NCBI GenBank assembly: GCA_000469685.2
Contig: LS997563.1
Span: 6,200,437 to 6,264,436, forward strand
Source: Haemonchus contortus
Lineage: Eukaryota > Nematoda > Chromadorea > Rhabditida > Trichostrongylidae
Length of the DNA stretch: 64,000 nt
Direction: 5' to 3'
This document shows, piece after piece, positions 1 to 11,910 of this stretch. Both the position numbers and the translations under genes were made by a program. Within the stretch, counting starts at the first letter, position 1. Every line of letters begins with the position of its first letter. The notes beneath the pieces are model-generated. The model was not told the origin of the DNA, searched no databases, and saw only the letters and a program-made list of their open reading frames with translations.

Positions 1-49
1 ATCTAAGAATTGATCTCATAATTGTATTGCTTCTTTTAGATCTTTTTGT

Positions 50-1240
50 TCCACTCCTGCCCTGAGACGAACTGAACTGACAGATAATCCTCAAACGGGC
101 GGTTCGTTGTAACCAGCGACCCTTTCCATGGTCGGAAATGATGTGATCAAGTTCTTAGATGGTTGGCAAGCTTTATATGGCGCCCTGATAACGGCGTTCT
201 GCTATCAAGTGTAGCAAGCAACTTTAAACGAAACCACGGAAATGGCCCGATGAATTGTCGAACACCGCCAAAATGTGGTTCTCCAAGCTTGACGACTCGT
301 AGCGTTGGCGGTTGGCATGCTAGATTCGCTTTTCCTGGAATACGCCAACTCGATTACAGTTAAAAAAAATTGATTATTGGTTTTTTCCCTAAAAAGCGAA
401 TTATGGGCAACTCTGGCAATATACGGGACCGGAACCCGTTCATGCCTTCCCGAGGGCTGAGCTCTTACTTCCTTGCACAACTGCGTATCTCGTGCATTGG
501 TCACGTCTGATACACCACAAAGGTAGGGACCACTAATATGACAGGCGTTTCATACAAACCCTTTGTACCCGGGAAATTACAAAAAATTCAAAGTCAAAGA
601 TCAGAGTATTTTTCATTCAAATGGAAGATAATGGACGGGGTCATTTTTCAGGGATATCTACTGTCCAAATGGAAAGATAAGATGGATGTGTTGGTGAAAA
701 AAGGGGAAAGGGACTCTGGCTACGTTGTAGCTAATATATTCGCTGTTGTTTTGAGCGCAAAGTGCAGTAGACGCTTCAAACTTGTCTACCAGCTTTAGCG
801 ACATTACTTCTAGCCCAAACGTAGATAGGTTATGATCCGAAAGTGAAAAACGGATGCTCGAAGTCTGCTCCGGGACTGGCCAAGTTCAAGCTAGCAATTG
901 CTGTCGCTTCTCAGAATAATCAGCGATGGGCAGTACAGTGGCTAAAATCTGCATGGAGGTAACGTTACTCTTGAGGAACCGAGGATCGGCTCAAATCAAT
1001 CGGGAAAGATCCATGACGCTTTTATCCAAATCTATCCGAACATTGGTGCTTTACTAACTGATTGCCAAGTGGGATTCATTTAACTTGAATCTTATGAGTG
1101 GTTGTCACGCTTAAGGCTTAGTCTTCAGGTGTTGATCTACTCTGACCACTTTTAAACGTAACATAGAGAAAGGAATAGGACCTAAATCGACCTAAATCGG
1201 CGAATTCTAGCCTTAGCGCCCCTCCTGAGGAGTACGGCGT
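50..1240 (+). repeat. Repeat family C, copy 1
   Basis: Shares order and sequence with 33,640-35,360 and 42,655-44,250: a GCCCTGATAA-GGCG block near 181, a tRNA-like stretch near 400-520, ATGACAGGCGTTTCATACAAAC near 540 and the GATCCGAAAGTGAAAAACGG block near 835. Short ORFs here are not conserved in frame between copies. The right end is replaced by Gypsy protease debris. Confidence 0.7.
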
Positions 1241-1857
1241 AGCCGGAGCGTCAAACACTGGAATCATTGAGTCCTCAGACAGCACCTCCAGGTTATCCAC
1301 GTCGTAGCTCTCCTTAAGCGCCTTCGCCAATATGCCCACTGGGATAATTGGACCTACAGGTCGGGATTGTTCACTGAAGAGAGCCCAGGTCAATCGAATT
1401 GCGGAGGAAGCTTCGAAGCAGACCTCGTTGCCACAGAAAGTATCTTCAAGGGAGAAAACGACGCAGCGGCGTCGGATATCATCGATTATTAGTGGGGGCA
1501 CGAAGTCTAGGGGTGAAGTGTGGTTCATGGCGCAAGGAAAAGGCGTCTTCAGTGGGAAGTTCGATGACAGTTGAGGCTAAAGTATTGGATTTAAGAGCGC
1601 CAGCTTTAGTAGATACGGGCTCAATAATCCGCACCATCCCAGTAGGCATATTGGCAAAGGAATGCTACGACGTAGATAGCTCGGAGGTGTTGTCTGAGGA
1701 CTCAATAATTCCAGTGTTCGACGCTTCACGAGACCCCATAGCTTTCTTGGGTGCTGTCCAAAAAGCGGTAAAGCTGAAGGAAGGCAACAAGGTGGACGTA
1801 GCCTTCCACATTGGAGATGACAAGGAGGCTGAGACACTCCTTAGTATCCTGATATGA
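1215..1857. pseudogene. Gypsy-type retrotransposon debris: aspartic protease in opposing orientations
   Basis: Plus-strand frame 1,570-1,857 has LVDTGSIIRTIPVGILAK, the DTG retropepsin motif, followed by a protease-like tail (IIPVFDAS). Just before it, on the minus strand (1,215-1,350), is a second copy of the next segment (VGILAK and YDVDNLEVLSEDSMIPVFDA). The two face each other, so one copy was inverted. Compare 28,286-28,850. No gag or integrase is visible. Confidence 0.65.
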
Positions 1858-1866
1858 GATCCTCAT

Positions 1867-4744
1867 TGAGTTAATGCCTTGTTACACTAACATTGTGATA
1901 GGTGATCCCCTTCACTGCATTTTCACCAAGAATCCTTGCTGCAAAAACTCCAGATGATGGATGAGCTTGTATGTTTGTCGACACATTATATGGCGCCTTC
2001 CTGGAATTAAAATACAGGAATTCCGTCCGCGAGGCCATAGAATATTCATATTTGAAAGGGATACAAAAGGCAGAACAGGAATCCAGAGGTGGCAGGACCA
2101 GAAGTTGAAAATGTACATAGATACCGGTCACTGGAAGCAGAAATTGGCAGAAAAAAAAAATGTTCCCTCTAGGCAAGAGCTTTCAAATCTAGGAATGATA
2201 CAGGTGGCACGATATGATACTAGTGGAAGGTGACCTCAGATGCATTCCAGATTATGGGGTATGTGTACGAACGTGCGTCCGAGGATGCGCGCGGCAAATT
2301 GCGCGACGGAGTTCGTGATTTTTGGACGACTTTAGCGTCTATCATTGGGGCCCAAACTTGAAATAGAGTAGATTAGGAGGATCACCTGACCCTACTGAAC
2401 TACACTACTTCGAGTTTGTGCCCCGAAAATTGGCGCCGTAGTCGTAAAAATCGTCACGAATTCCGCCGCGCAATCTGCCGCGCGCACCCTCGGACGCACG
2501 TTCGTACCGTCCCCCCAGATTATGCGCCGTCAATTCACGGCTTCGCTCCCTTAAAATTTAGCATAGCATGTTTCAAGGTTCACGCCTGGGGATGTTGGTC
2601 GATATACCGATTTGCTATATCGTTCTTTATGCAATTGCCAACTCAGTCGCAGATTCGATGCATTGAGGCATCGGTGGCACAGTGTCCCAACTCTGAGGTC
2701 GATCATTTTGAATCGTTCAAAAGGTAGTTTCGAATTGTGAGCTTTTCACAAACCAATTTTTGTCCTTTCGGAAGAAGCTTAATCAGTCATTTATACCCAG
2801 TTTGCTATGCTATGGCTATCTTTCGTCCTCCTTGTTTTAGCATCAGTTGGCGGAACTTTCGGTTATTGACGAAAAAACTGCTAAAAAAATCTCCGATTGG
2901 AGGGCTCCTGCAACTAGTTAAGTGAATAATGTTCGGATGGCAATAAAACAGGGCTGTATGGTGAATGTTGCATTAGTTTTCAACAATGCTTTGATAATTA
3001 TTGGCAAGTCTCCAAAACTGTGCTAATCGAAATCGAAGTCGGTGTTAACTTTATAGTCCCATTAAAGCATTTCGAAGTAAGATGTGATATGCTGATTGTT
3101 TCATAGAAAATACTGAACTGTCCCGTCCTGAAGCTTTAGAGGCTGAAGATAGTCCTTCATGCTGTTCTCTGTCCGGCAACTGTTGTTTTTCATGTCCTAT
3201 TTTTGAGTGGAAAGCTGACAATCACTTGCTAGTATTATAGTTTGCTGACTTCAATGCCCACAGAAAAGATTTCAACGCTTTACTCACGATTAGTATCACA
3301 CAGAAAAGTGCGAACCAATCAAAGAGTTCATTAGTACCTGCTGGGGAAGGATCTGGGAGATCTTAGTCCGAAACCCATCGTCGATCCGATTGAAAGCAGG
3401 ATGCACACCTTAAATAAACAACGAGTAGAACAACAACGTCAAATGTAACAAATTTACAGACGCTTGCTAAGTTTTAGAAGCAGCAGCTTCTCGGAGAATT
3501 CCACCTCGGTCATCATATGTTCTACACAATCTTTAGCTATAAGACATTCGCCAGATCTTTTCCGATGTAGGCCTCGCTTCCTTGGCCGTCTCCCCCACTC
3601 TGGAATGAAGGCGGCATGGATCTTCTGAAGGCTAAATCTGGTAGTGCGAGCCATTTGTAGAGGAAGTAACGGGTAGAAGGGTCTCAGTAAGGATTAGGAT
3701 GATAATAGTATTGAAAAAGTACGGGGTCAGACTCTCTGATAGACAGTTTTTGCTAAGAAGTCTCGGAGACTCTACGCTATCTGATCAAGCTTTTCTAATG
3801 AATATCGAAGAACTTTTCGTTATCCTTTTAGCCCTACCACTCCTGTTGTTGCTTCGTAAATATGCAAGAATGTTTTTTGAGGTCTGTGTTCTGGAACTGA
3901 GGGTGAACAAATGGTTCGGATACCGTGCAGATGGTATCAAGAAATTTATTAGAGAACTACCGAAGAACAACATACAAGGGTAAAGGTGAGGAACTGGACT
4001 GGAAGCGATAGAGCATCCATTCGCTACCTGAAAGCAAACAATAAATAAAGGTTTAGAAACGAAATTTTGAAGAGCAATCCGAATGTCTGACAGCTGGAGC
4101 TCTCGTATATAGTGGGGCCTTATATAGTGTCCTGGTGCGGCTCTTTAATTACGGCCATGCATTAAGCGCGATCACTAAAGGCTGCTCATGATTCTTCGCA
4201 AGGCATTTGTTAGCAACATTAAAACGGCTATAACGATGGGAATATGTATACGCTCTCAATGTCATGGCCGAATAATTCAACTGCAGTTTCTTTATCAGTC
4301 AAAGACGGTGAACGGGTGGTTGCCGAAAAAGTGTTTGTTAGGGTCACATCGCTCATAAATGAGTTCTATCTTTTTTCAAGTTTTCGAGGACTCTATTATG
4401 ATTTATCTTTTAGGAGAGGGTCGAGAACACAGAAATTGAAATCAATGCTCGATTTTTACCAATCTAAATCATTAAAGTGTTATTAATTTTTTGGACGATT
4501 TTACATTAAGTCTGAACTGCCTCGATAAATGTATGATAACTTTCTCAACTTGAAAATTCAGTTCATATCAGCTTAATGATGTGCCACATCGGTTAAGACA
4601 CCGTTCTGACACCGAATTGGACACCATTTGCAATTTCCCATCTTTACTTAGTTTCATCAATATTCATGCTTCATTTTCATTGACCAACGAACAATAGGGT
4701 CTGATAACAAGCATTTGACGATGACAGAAACATGAATGGAAAAC
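1867..4744 (+). repeat. Repeat family A, unit 1
   Basis: Long dispersed repeat also present at 11,911, 20,768 and 29,569. It begins near the GAGTTAATKCCTTGTTACA block and runs to the CFAS 3' relic. The part from 3,458 is nearly identical to 30,641 onward, so these two copies separated recently. It contains a 260-bp MITE insertion (2,256-2,515) that is missing from unit 2. No intact gene: recurring short ORFs are shared among copies but break at different points. Confidence 0.8.
2256..2515. mobile_element. Palindromic MITE with an 8-bp target duplication (family H, copy 1)
   Basis: 260 bp, nearly a full palindrome (TGCGCGCGGCAAATTGCGCG... and its inverse), flanked by CAGATTAT at 2,248-2,255 and 2,516-2,523. 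A unit 2 (near 12,287) shows the same site unfilled, with one CAGATTAT. An 8-bp duplication is typical of hAT elements. Confidence 0.85.
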
Positions 4745-4878
4745 CTTCGATCATTGGTACAGGTAAGGGAAATACCTGGGAGATACAATAATCAGCCCGA
4801 TTCTCGCACCAAGCCCATTCTCGTTCCAGTGCATGGATGATATGCGAAAAGAATACGTCGACACTCGGTTACTCACAA
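4745..4878 (+). pseudogene. Relic of CFAS exon 10 end and exon 11 start (left half, split by a foldback element)
   Basis: Same arrangement as 32,736-32,960: CGATCATTGGTACAGGTAAG, a short intron, then CCAGTGCATGGATGATATGCG and GGTTACTCAC. It stops where the 2.0-kb foldback element starts, and the rest continues at 6,879. Confidence 0.6.
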
Positions 4879-6878
4879 GGGAAGGATAATTGGTCGCAGT
4901 GGCCATTCAAGATGAGATGTATACCCCCGTAGGTGGTTTCGAACGCTGGTCTCAAATCTGTATTCCAAATCTGCGAAACGATTCTGGGAACAAAGTTACG
5001 GGCCCGGGGCCTCCCTGTGTTATACCACTGCGCTGAACGGATCACCGAGCCGAGCAAAGCCCTTACCTGTGCAACGGTGGCCTGGGGGATAGTGTGGTGG
5101 ACTGGTAGGCATTACATCAAGGTTCGAGTCCTTGATGCATGGGGTCGTTTTGCTTTTTCATAAAATGCGTCCTAAACGCTTGCAAAACGTTTTTGGGCTC
5201 AATGTTGGGCATCTACAGGGCCTCCTCACAAATAAGGAACACTGGAGAGATATTACAAGGCAAGTTTCTTTTTTTTGCCGCCCACCGGCCAAATAAGGGT
5301 GGAGCTCCATTCGAGAAAGGAGGAATTTTAAATATTTACTCAAAATGAGCCTCAAAGGCTTCAAGGAGGAAGATTTCAAATGATTCATCGGGTCAAACGC
5401 TCTTCAACACGTTACCAGCGAATATTCTGAACGAATGTGGGATCATCATATTTGGTGGAGGAAGTTCTTTCTTGTAGCATGAAGTAGACACCATCACTAT
5501 CCAAGAGGCGGTAATGAAGTGGTTTCGAGCCGCACTTATCGATACTATGAAAAGCCCGCTATCCTTTGCGAAGAAGTCGAATTCGTGAAAGACGATCACA
5601 ATTATCCTCTCCGATCGCCTGATGAGGACAGCGACGATGGACCCGTAGCTTCGCAAATGAAACTTCCTACGTTTGTGGGGATATAGAGGCTCCGAAGTGA
5701 AACGTAGCCCTCATGTTTGTGATCTGGCCCATGAGCTCCAATTTTATGGCACTGGTGGAAGAGCTATAGTTTGAAGCTCGAGTTTCAAAAGAAGCTGCAC
5801 CTTCTCGAGCATGAGAATCACCTTTTGTATTATCACGACAAAAGGCCGTCTACGGAAATTAAGAGAGCATGAGCTTTCGAAATAATCTGTTATTGGCAAC
5901 TTACGATGTATTATGTGGTTGCAACTATCAGGTGCAAAACAAGCTAGTCGGTCTGCCTACTTATGAAGATTAGCGGATAAATTGTAAGGATGAGTTATCA
6001 TAAAATTAATAAAGGAGTCCCATTGCGCGACAGTCATTTCCAGTGGATACCGCTTCAGATCAACAATGAAGGCTCATAGGGGGGGGGGAATTCAGAACAT
6101 TTCACAGGTGGATACAGGGTTTCGAGGACAGCCGTGGTACCATGCCCCACCGCTCCACCACGCTTACCTAATGAAAGGGCCTCTTGAAAGGACATTTACC
6201 CCATGAATAGAATCAACAGATAATCAATCATATGTGCACACAAAGAGATTAACTATTGTTCTACAGTATTTTTTCAACAATGCCCGTTAACTTGTACCAC
6301 CTCTTCGAAAGTGCGGGCACCATTCCTAGAAGCTGTGGGCCGTATCCCTCCCAAAGAGGACTCTAGTCGGATGAGTCATTCAACCGCCGCCTACCGTAAG
6401 TACGGGGAGTTGCCGAAGATTTCAAAACACCATCTTGACTGTTCAGCGTAGAGATACGTATGCATATATTCGGCCAATAACGGTAAGAAAAATTTTATTG
6501 GATTACTATTCTCCGGAGTCCTAAATTGTGAGGGAACCCTCTAGACGCCCAACATTGAGCCCAAAAACGTTTTGCAAGCGTTTAGGACGCATTTTATGAA
6601 AAAGCAAAACGACCCCATGCATCAAGGACTCGAACCTTGATGTCATGCCTATCAGTCCACCCCACTATCCTCCAGGCCACCGTTGCACAGGTAAGGGCTT
6701 TGCTCGCCTCGGTGATCCGTTCAGCGCAGTGGTATAACACAGGGAGGCCCCGGGCCCGTAACTTTGTTCCCAGAATCGTTTCGCAGATTTGGAATACAGA
6801 TTTGAGATCAGCGTTCGAAACCACCTACGGGGGTATACATCTCATCTTGAATGGCCACTGCGACCAATTATCCTTCCC
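4879..6878. mobile_element. 2.0-kb foldback element with about 335-bp inverted arms
   Basis: Left arm 4,879-5,214 and right arm 6,545-6,878 are inverted copies, starting GGGAAGGATAATTGGTCGCA. Each arm contains a tRNA-like stretch with a B-box (GGTTCGAGTCC at 5,121 and its inverse near 6,628). The element splits the CFAS exon-11 relic (4,745-4,878 and 6,879-6,995), so it is a real insertion. The interior 5,215-6,544 has short ORFs only, and I recognise no transposase. Confidence 0.75.
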
Positions 6879-6995
6879 GTCAGACGATGACAGTATTACT
6901 TCTACCTCTGCTCAACCTTGTTCGCTAATTATCTTACTGATGCCGTTCAGTTAGTATTGTCGTGTTGATAATCCGTATCGGCTACTGTTGCTACT
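6879..6995 (+). pseudogene. Relic of CFAS exon 11 (right half, after the foldback element)
   Basis: Continues the exon-11 relic interrupted at 4,878: GACGATGACAGTATTACTTC and CTCTGCTCAACCTTGTTCGC match the relic at 32,880-32,960 and, more distantly, CFAS exon 11 around 51,010-51,085. Confidence 0.6.
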
Positions 6996-7229
6996 CATGA
7001 CAGTGTATAATGCTTGCAAATTCCTTAGATTAGTTCCTTAGCTCCTTAGGTTAGTTCATTAGTTGACGGCGATAAGAACTCGTGCTTAAGCTGAAGACCC
7101 CATACTGAAGCTTTGTATGGAGCCCTGATAAGGGCGATCTGCTATCAAGCGTATCGAGCATCTCTGAACGAAACCACAGAAAGGGCTTGATGAAGGGGCG
7201 AAAACCGTCAAAACGCAGTTTCCCAGCTT

Positions 7230-8190
7230 GAAGACCCGTAGTTCTAATCCTCTGATAATCCTCTCGATACCATCTGGAATGGTATACAAACCGTTTGTTC
7301 ATATTGGGTTGCAGTACTTGGACCTTAAAAACAATCCTTGCATACTAAGGAAGCAACAACAAGAGCGTCAGGGCCAAAAGGACAGCGTAGAGTTTCCAAG
7401 ATTTTTCAGAAATATTGTCTCGTATTTTGTTAATAGTACATATTACTAACCTTAATGGGGCACTTCCACCCGTTACTCCTCTAAAGATGGCTCGCTTTGC
7501 CAGGGATAGCCCTCAGAAAATTCATGTCGCCCTCAGTTCAACGCGGGGAGCCAACCAAGGAAGCAAGGTCTACGTCGAAAAATATTTCACGAATGGCTTA
7601 TAGCTGAAGTTTTGATAGAAACTTGTGGCCACCGAGGTGGGACTTTTCGAGACCATGGCTGCTGCTTTCCAAACATGGCAATCAGCTGTAAACTTTTTAC
7701 ATTTGACGTTGCTTACTAATAATCTTTGGCGAAACTTTATTCGCTGTTTATTTCAGGTATGCACCCTGCTTTTACTCGGATCGACGTTGGCATTCAGTTT
7801 TAGCGGAAAGTTATACGGAAGAGGCAAATAGTGGCACGATTCCTGCGAATGAATACATCGAGCTTCCATGTGTGTTTCTGTTTGTTGGAAACCTTCCTGC
7901 TTAAACTGTATTTCGTAGACTATAAAGACAAGAGACGATGAGGTAGCCCGAAGTTTTTCTCATATAAGTCACTTTCATGGATCACCTATGGATTGCAACG
8001 AAGGAGCGGGGAAAATACCAGATATGCTATTTTCAGAAGCTGACAACCGCAAATTCTTTTGATTTAGGAACCGGATATGAAAACAACAATTGTAGGAAAG
8101 ACAGTAGCATTCAGTACCAGATTGAATTTCTCGGGCAGATCTTTCCATATTTTTAATGGTACAACTAGCCGGTCACCTCTCGCCATGATA
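7230..8190 (-). repeat. Inverted partial copy of repeat family A
   Basis: Reads as family A on the minus strand: the CTCTGATAATCCTCTCGATA block, CCTGCTTTTACTCGGATCGA and the GCGAATGAATACATCGAGCT block match the reverse complement of the A units. An open frame at 7,625-7,831 has MAAAFQTWQSAVNFLHLTLL, also seen in other inverted copies. Confidence 0.7.
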
Positions 8191-8484
8191 TAGCAAAAAA
8201 GGATGCCGTGATTCTTCTGCAGACGTCGTTGTTAGGTAAAAACTTTAAAAATGGCGTTTCGATTCGAGAGTCTAAATTTGGCTCAAGGTTTGAGTGATGT
8301 TCTCTAAACCGCCAAGCGCCTCAACTCCCCACCGCTTCTGATGTATCGTCACTGGCTTCCTTATCTGAACACGAGGGTGAAAGTGTTTGATGGCACGCTC
8401 AGTGTTAAGTGGTGCAGGAAAGCAAACTCGAAGAACATCTCGATTCACGCCACATTCGCGCACCCTCGTACCTGGAAGAACGCA
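8190..8484. other. No feature recognised
   Basis: Nothing but short chance ORFs between an inverted A fragment and the tandem hairpins. Confidence 0.5.
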
Positions 8485-8561
8485 GTTTTTAGGAAAATGT
8501 TGGCAGACCAGACTCCGCCCATTGTTTGCGGAGACCGGTCTGCCAACATGTTCCTAAAAAC
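8485..8561. repeat. Hairpin 1 of a tandem hairpin pair
   Basis: GTTTTTAGGAAAATGTTGGC and its inverse ending CATGTTCCTAAAAAC, enclosing ACTCCGCCCATTGTTTGCGGAG. Nearly perfect arms of about 36 bp. Confidence 0.85.
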
Positions 8562-8583
8562 AGGGGTTGTGAATTTTTGCACA

Positions 8584-8660
8584 AACACTTATGGCAGGTG
8601 GCAGGATCAGACCCCGCCCATTGTGGGCGGAGTCTGATCCTGCCACCTGCCATAAGTGTT
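8584..8660. repeat. Hairpin 2 of a tandem hairpin pair
   Basis: AACACTTATGGCAGGTGGCA with its exact inverse ending at 8,660. The centre CCGCCCATTGTGGGCGG resembles hairpin 1, and a degenerate third version (GGGCGGAGCCCGGTCCTGCC) follows near 8,770. Confidence 0.9.
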
Positions 8661-8880
8661 CTGATCCTGACGCCCGTACTCCTACCGAGTTTGAGTGCTC
8701 TAGGATCACGGGGACATGAGTTATGAATTTTCGCTAAAACGTTTATTTCTCACAAATCCCGCCTCCTTTGGGCGGAGCCCGGTCCTGCCGCCCACTATAA
8801 GTGTTCCCATTTTGCCGCCTGCACTCCTACCAAATTTGAACGCTTTCGGTCCACGGGAGCAGGAGTTATGAATATCGGTC

Positions 8881-8938
8881 AGACACACACATACACACAC
8901 AATCACACAAACACACAAACACACCAACAGACACACTT
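8881..8938 (+). repeat. CA-rich microsatellite
   Basis: Imperfect (CA)n with ACACAAAC interruptions directly before the GIY-YIG remnant. Confidence 0.9.
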
Positions 8939-8959
8939 AGCCGATTATATAAGTAGGAT

Positions 8960-9473
8960 AGCGTGACTGCAGCAATTCAACGGTGTCTTGCTCGAGCGCA
9001 GCTGAACGATGATTTTATCTTAGTGAACATTCCTACGACGACATCAGCCTGTACGAAAAAGACTCTACGATTGGTAGTGCATATCAGACAGTTGCGTTTG
9101 ATGTCCGAATGGTTCAGTCGGAGATTGCGCCAAAAAGCGTGGTATTTATCAGATTGAGCTTCAGGCATGTAATGCAACATACATTGGGGAAACTGCGAGA
9201 TTCCTTGCAAGGACGTTCCCACGTTAAGAAACACCTTGAGAGGAAAAGGCGCGGCAATATAACAGCACCGCTCGGAAAGCATCTGATTAAAGAGCGCCAC
9301 GGAGTCGATATTGATGTGAAGTAGAAAATTCAAGCGTACGTGACTGAGATATCCGCCAGCAAAGCTCTACGGGCATTTTGGATTCACGCGCGGAACCCCA
9401 GAATGAATAACTGCAATGAGTGTCTATCCTGTATAAATGATTTCTTGCCGTCTACGCCACATTGTGCGCTATG
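8960..9473 (+). pseudogene. Penelope-type retroelement remnant: GIY-YIG endonuclease C-terminus
   Basis: Frame near 9,100-9,225 reads KKRGIYQIELQACNATYIGE, which has the GIY and YIG motifs with the usual spacing, then ETARFLA. After a frameshift near 9,215 it continues HLERKRRGNITAPLGKHLIK, a TAG at 9,322, then SASKALRAFWIHARNPRMN and a final TGA near 9,473. GIY-YIG domains of this kind are the C-terminus of Penelope-like elements. The RT part is absent. The minus ORF across it is a shadow. Confidence 0.7.
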
Positions 9474-9837
9474 AGGCGTGCAGGTCTGGAGCATAGTTGT
9501 TTACAAGGACCGCGCACAAAGTCCCAATTACTAATCATAACTGACTCGGGTGGCTAATCCGCTCTTGCGATGGTGGACTGGGTGAGATTGCTTCACTCGT
9601 TTGTGTTTCTCCATTTGTACTCCCTAAGTTTCATCAGAAATGCTGGGGAGAGGATGCGTTTGGCGGTTTAGAGGATACCTTTTAAACTGCCACGTTTAGG
9701 CCTTTGAGAAAAGGAGCCGCGTCGAAAGGTTGGGCCATCAGTAAAGTATCCACCTAGCAACCTTGCCAGCAGAAAAATCGCATTACAATGACAAAAACGC
9801 CGAAGTTCTGCAAAGAGAGGAGCTGGAATTTGCAACA
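9474..9837. other. No feature recognised
   Basis: Unique-looking sequence between the Penelope remnant and D copy 1; no ORF or repeat stood out. Confidence 0.5.
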
Positions 9838-11640
9838 ACGAGTACTATGTAAAAGGATAAAGGACAATGGGAAATAAAGTCGTACGCGTCAAATAAAACC
9901 GCTTTTTGGAACGATCTAATGCATTCGAGTTCCGTTCAGGATAGTAACGGCTTGTACAGCTACTTGCAATGACCAGCCAACGTCCAACACTGTGACGTCA
10001 TCCTATCACAGCAGTCTGGTGTCGATGAATCGAACCCGTAGGGTAGAAACGTTGATTACTCGGAAGAGTATTGATCCTAGATTCGATATCTGACTACGTG
10101 TGCGAGCTAGTGCGTCACTTGTTACTCTACCACCTCAGACCATCTATCGACTGAGAAGTATTTTTAGAGCAACCAAGGCTGAACAAAATTTTCTCCTTGA
10201 ACACTATCTTTTTTTGTCATCTTCGATATTTGCTAGTACATCCATGAACTCAGACACGTTTTCCAGGAATCTAGGAAGGAGAATAGAAGAATAGATTTGC
10301 ACTCTTCGTTCTTCTCTGCTTTTATAGATTCTGAATAGTCTATAGGATAATCAACGTTCTTTTGTGCACGCCACCTCTGATAGTAGCGATTGGTCTAAAC
10401 AATTTACATCAAAGAGCTGTAATACGTCGTCGGACGCCTGCACTAGATTTGTTTTTCCCTTTCCTGTTTTTCTTAATGTCATAGCTTTCATTCGGTGTGC
10501 ATTCTAGTAAGACAGTGAAGGGCCATGCACAGAGATCCAGACCGCCCCTCCAGGGTACTAACATGCATTCGACTCCGCTACATTACTAAAAATTCTTGGA
10601 TAGGTACTTTGCCAGCATCTGGATCGGTAGGGTTTCTAGTGGTCGTTCCTGGGGATGCTATCCATCGAATAAGAATAAGAGATACGGTCTCTGTGAAGAA
10701 ACATATCTAGCATTCACCTGCTCTAACACTAATCGAATCGATGCGAACATTGACGTGAACAGATTCATGGATAGTACCGATTAAGCAGCAGTTGGCAAAC
10801 GTGTGCAAAGCTTACAGTGCTAGCTAAATTCTGCGCAGTGGAACCGTGTGGCATATTCTCTGAGCTTTTCAGTTGATTCCCCTCCTAGAAAGTGTGACCT
10901 TTTTTACTTTACATAGACCTCAAGTATGCTGTCTGTTTGTTTTTTACCTTGTTCGCCACTTTGTTCTACTGTCTGTTTGTCTGTCTACTTGTTTTTTTAC
11001 AAAGTCCTTTATTACCCGAAGAGACGTCTATAGCGGTAAAGCCAGATTTGCGATAGGTAGGACATAGGGTAAGATCAATAAAGATCAGTAGAGCACATAG
11101 TAGCTCATCGGAACTGGTTTCTGGATCCAGACACTAGGAGAAAATGGGCAGAGTTTAGAATGAGTCGAAGAGGCAGCAGTAGGAGAATCTCCGGTGCCTG
11201 CGAAAACTGAAAGTGGGCGTTTCTTCCTTCACAGTTTCATTGATCGCTTCCACTGAAGGTAGCAGATTCAAAAAAAGGATTGGGCTGAGCATTATTCAAA
11301 GAGTGCTAAGCGTCGGTAAGCCCAACAAAACTCCATCTACAGTGGTGGAGCGTGCCCTCGAATAGAAGGTATCCTTTACAAAACGTCATAGCCTTGTTCA
11401 AGAATGTTTTGGAAAGCGAAAAGAGGGGTCGGAGATGACTCAAAGAAGAGTGGGTCGGAGATGACTCAAAGAAGAGCTGCCAAATCTCATTCTGGGGCGG
11501 GGTTTGCACTGAAGCGGGCAGAGCTACGAACGAACGACCATAGTTCTGTTCAAAGGCGTTCAGGAATCCGGTGAAAATGTAGTTGGAAGTGGGGGGGGGG
11601 CACCCATCCGAAGGACAGTATATCAAGAAAAAAACTCAGT
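9838..11640 (+). repeat. Repeat family D, copy 1
   Basis: Matches 19,620-20,768: AAGGATAAAGGAC-ATGG near 9,855, a SINE near 9,945-10,160, CTCCAGGGTACTAACATG near 10,548, and AAAGAGTGCTAAGCGT near 11,298. Both copies sit between an inverted A fragment and a direct A unit. The ORF at 11,306-11,626 (-) is not preserved in the other copy. Confidence 0.7.
9945..10160 (-). repeat. tRNA-derived SINE in D copy 1 (diverged)
   Basis: GAGGTGGTAGAGTAACAAGT head on the minus strand with body words (GCTGGTCATTGCAAGTAGCT) shared with D copy 2 at about 19,720-19,935. Confidence 0.5.
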
Positions 11641-11910
11641 CCAACGTGTTAATCCTTGCTTTATTGACACTTTATCAGAAGCGAAGTTGATGATGGGCAC
11701 CGGCCTTCTGTACTCTTTTAGCGGTTTCAGCCTAGGAAATGTAGTTTTCCAACTAAGCCGGGGTAGGATAGGAGCACCTGGGTGGGTGGGATGTTTATTT
11801 CGAGCGGAAAGAAAGTAAAAAAGAAAGAAAACTTGCCCATCGCAGTGTTCCTTCCTTCCTTATACTTAGTTAAAAACTGTCATGTCCCTGTTATAACCGG
11901 GCATTACACA
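11641..11910. other. No feature recognised
   Basis: Low-complexity AAGAAAG-rich stretch near 11,810-11,835 between D copy 1 and A unit 2. Confidence 0.5.

Noticed and set aside
8977..9333. 118-codon minus ORF
   Set aside because: It is antisense to the GIY-YIG frame, which has recognisable motifs.
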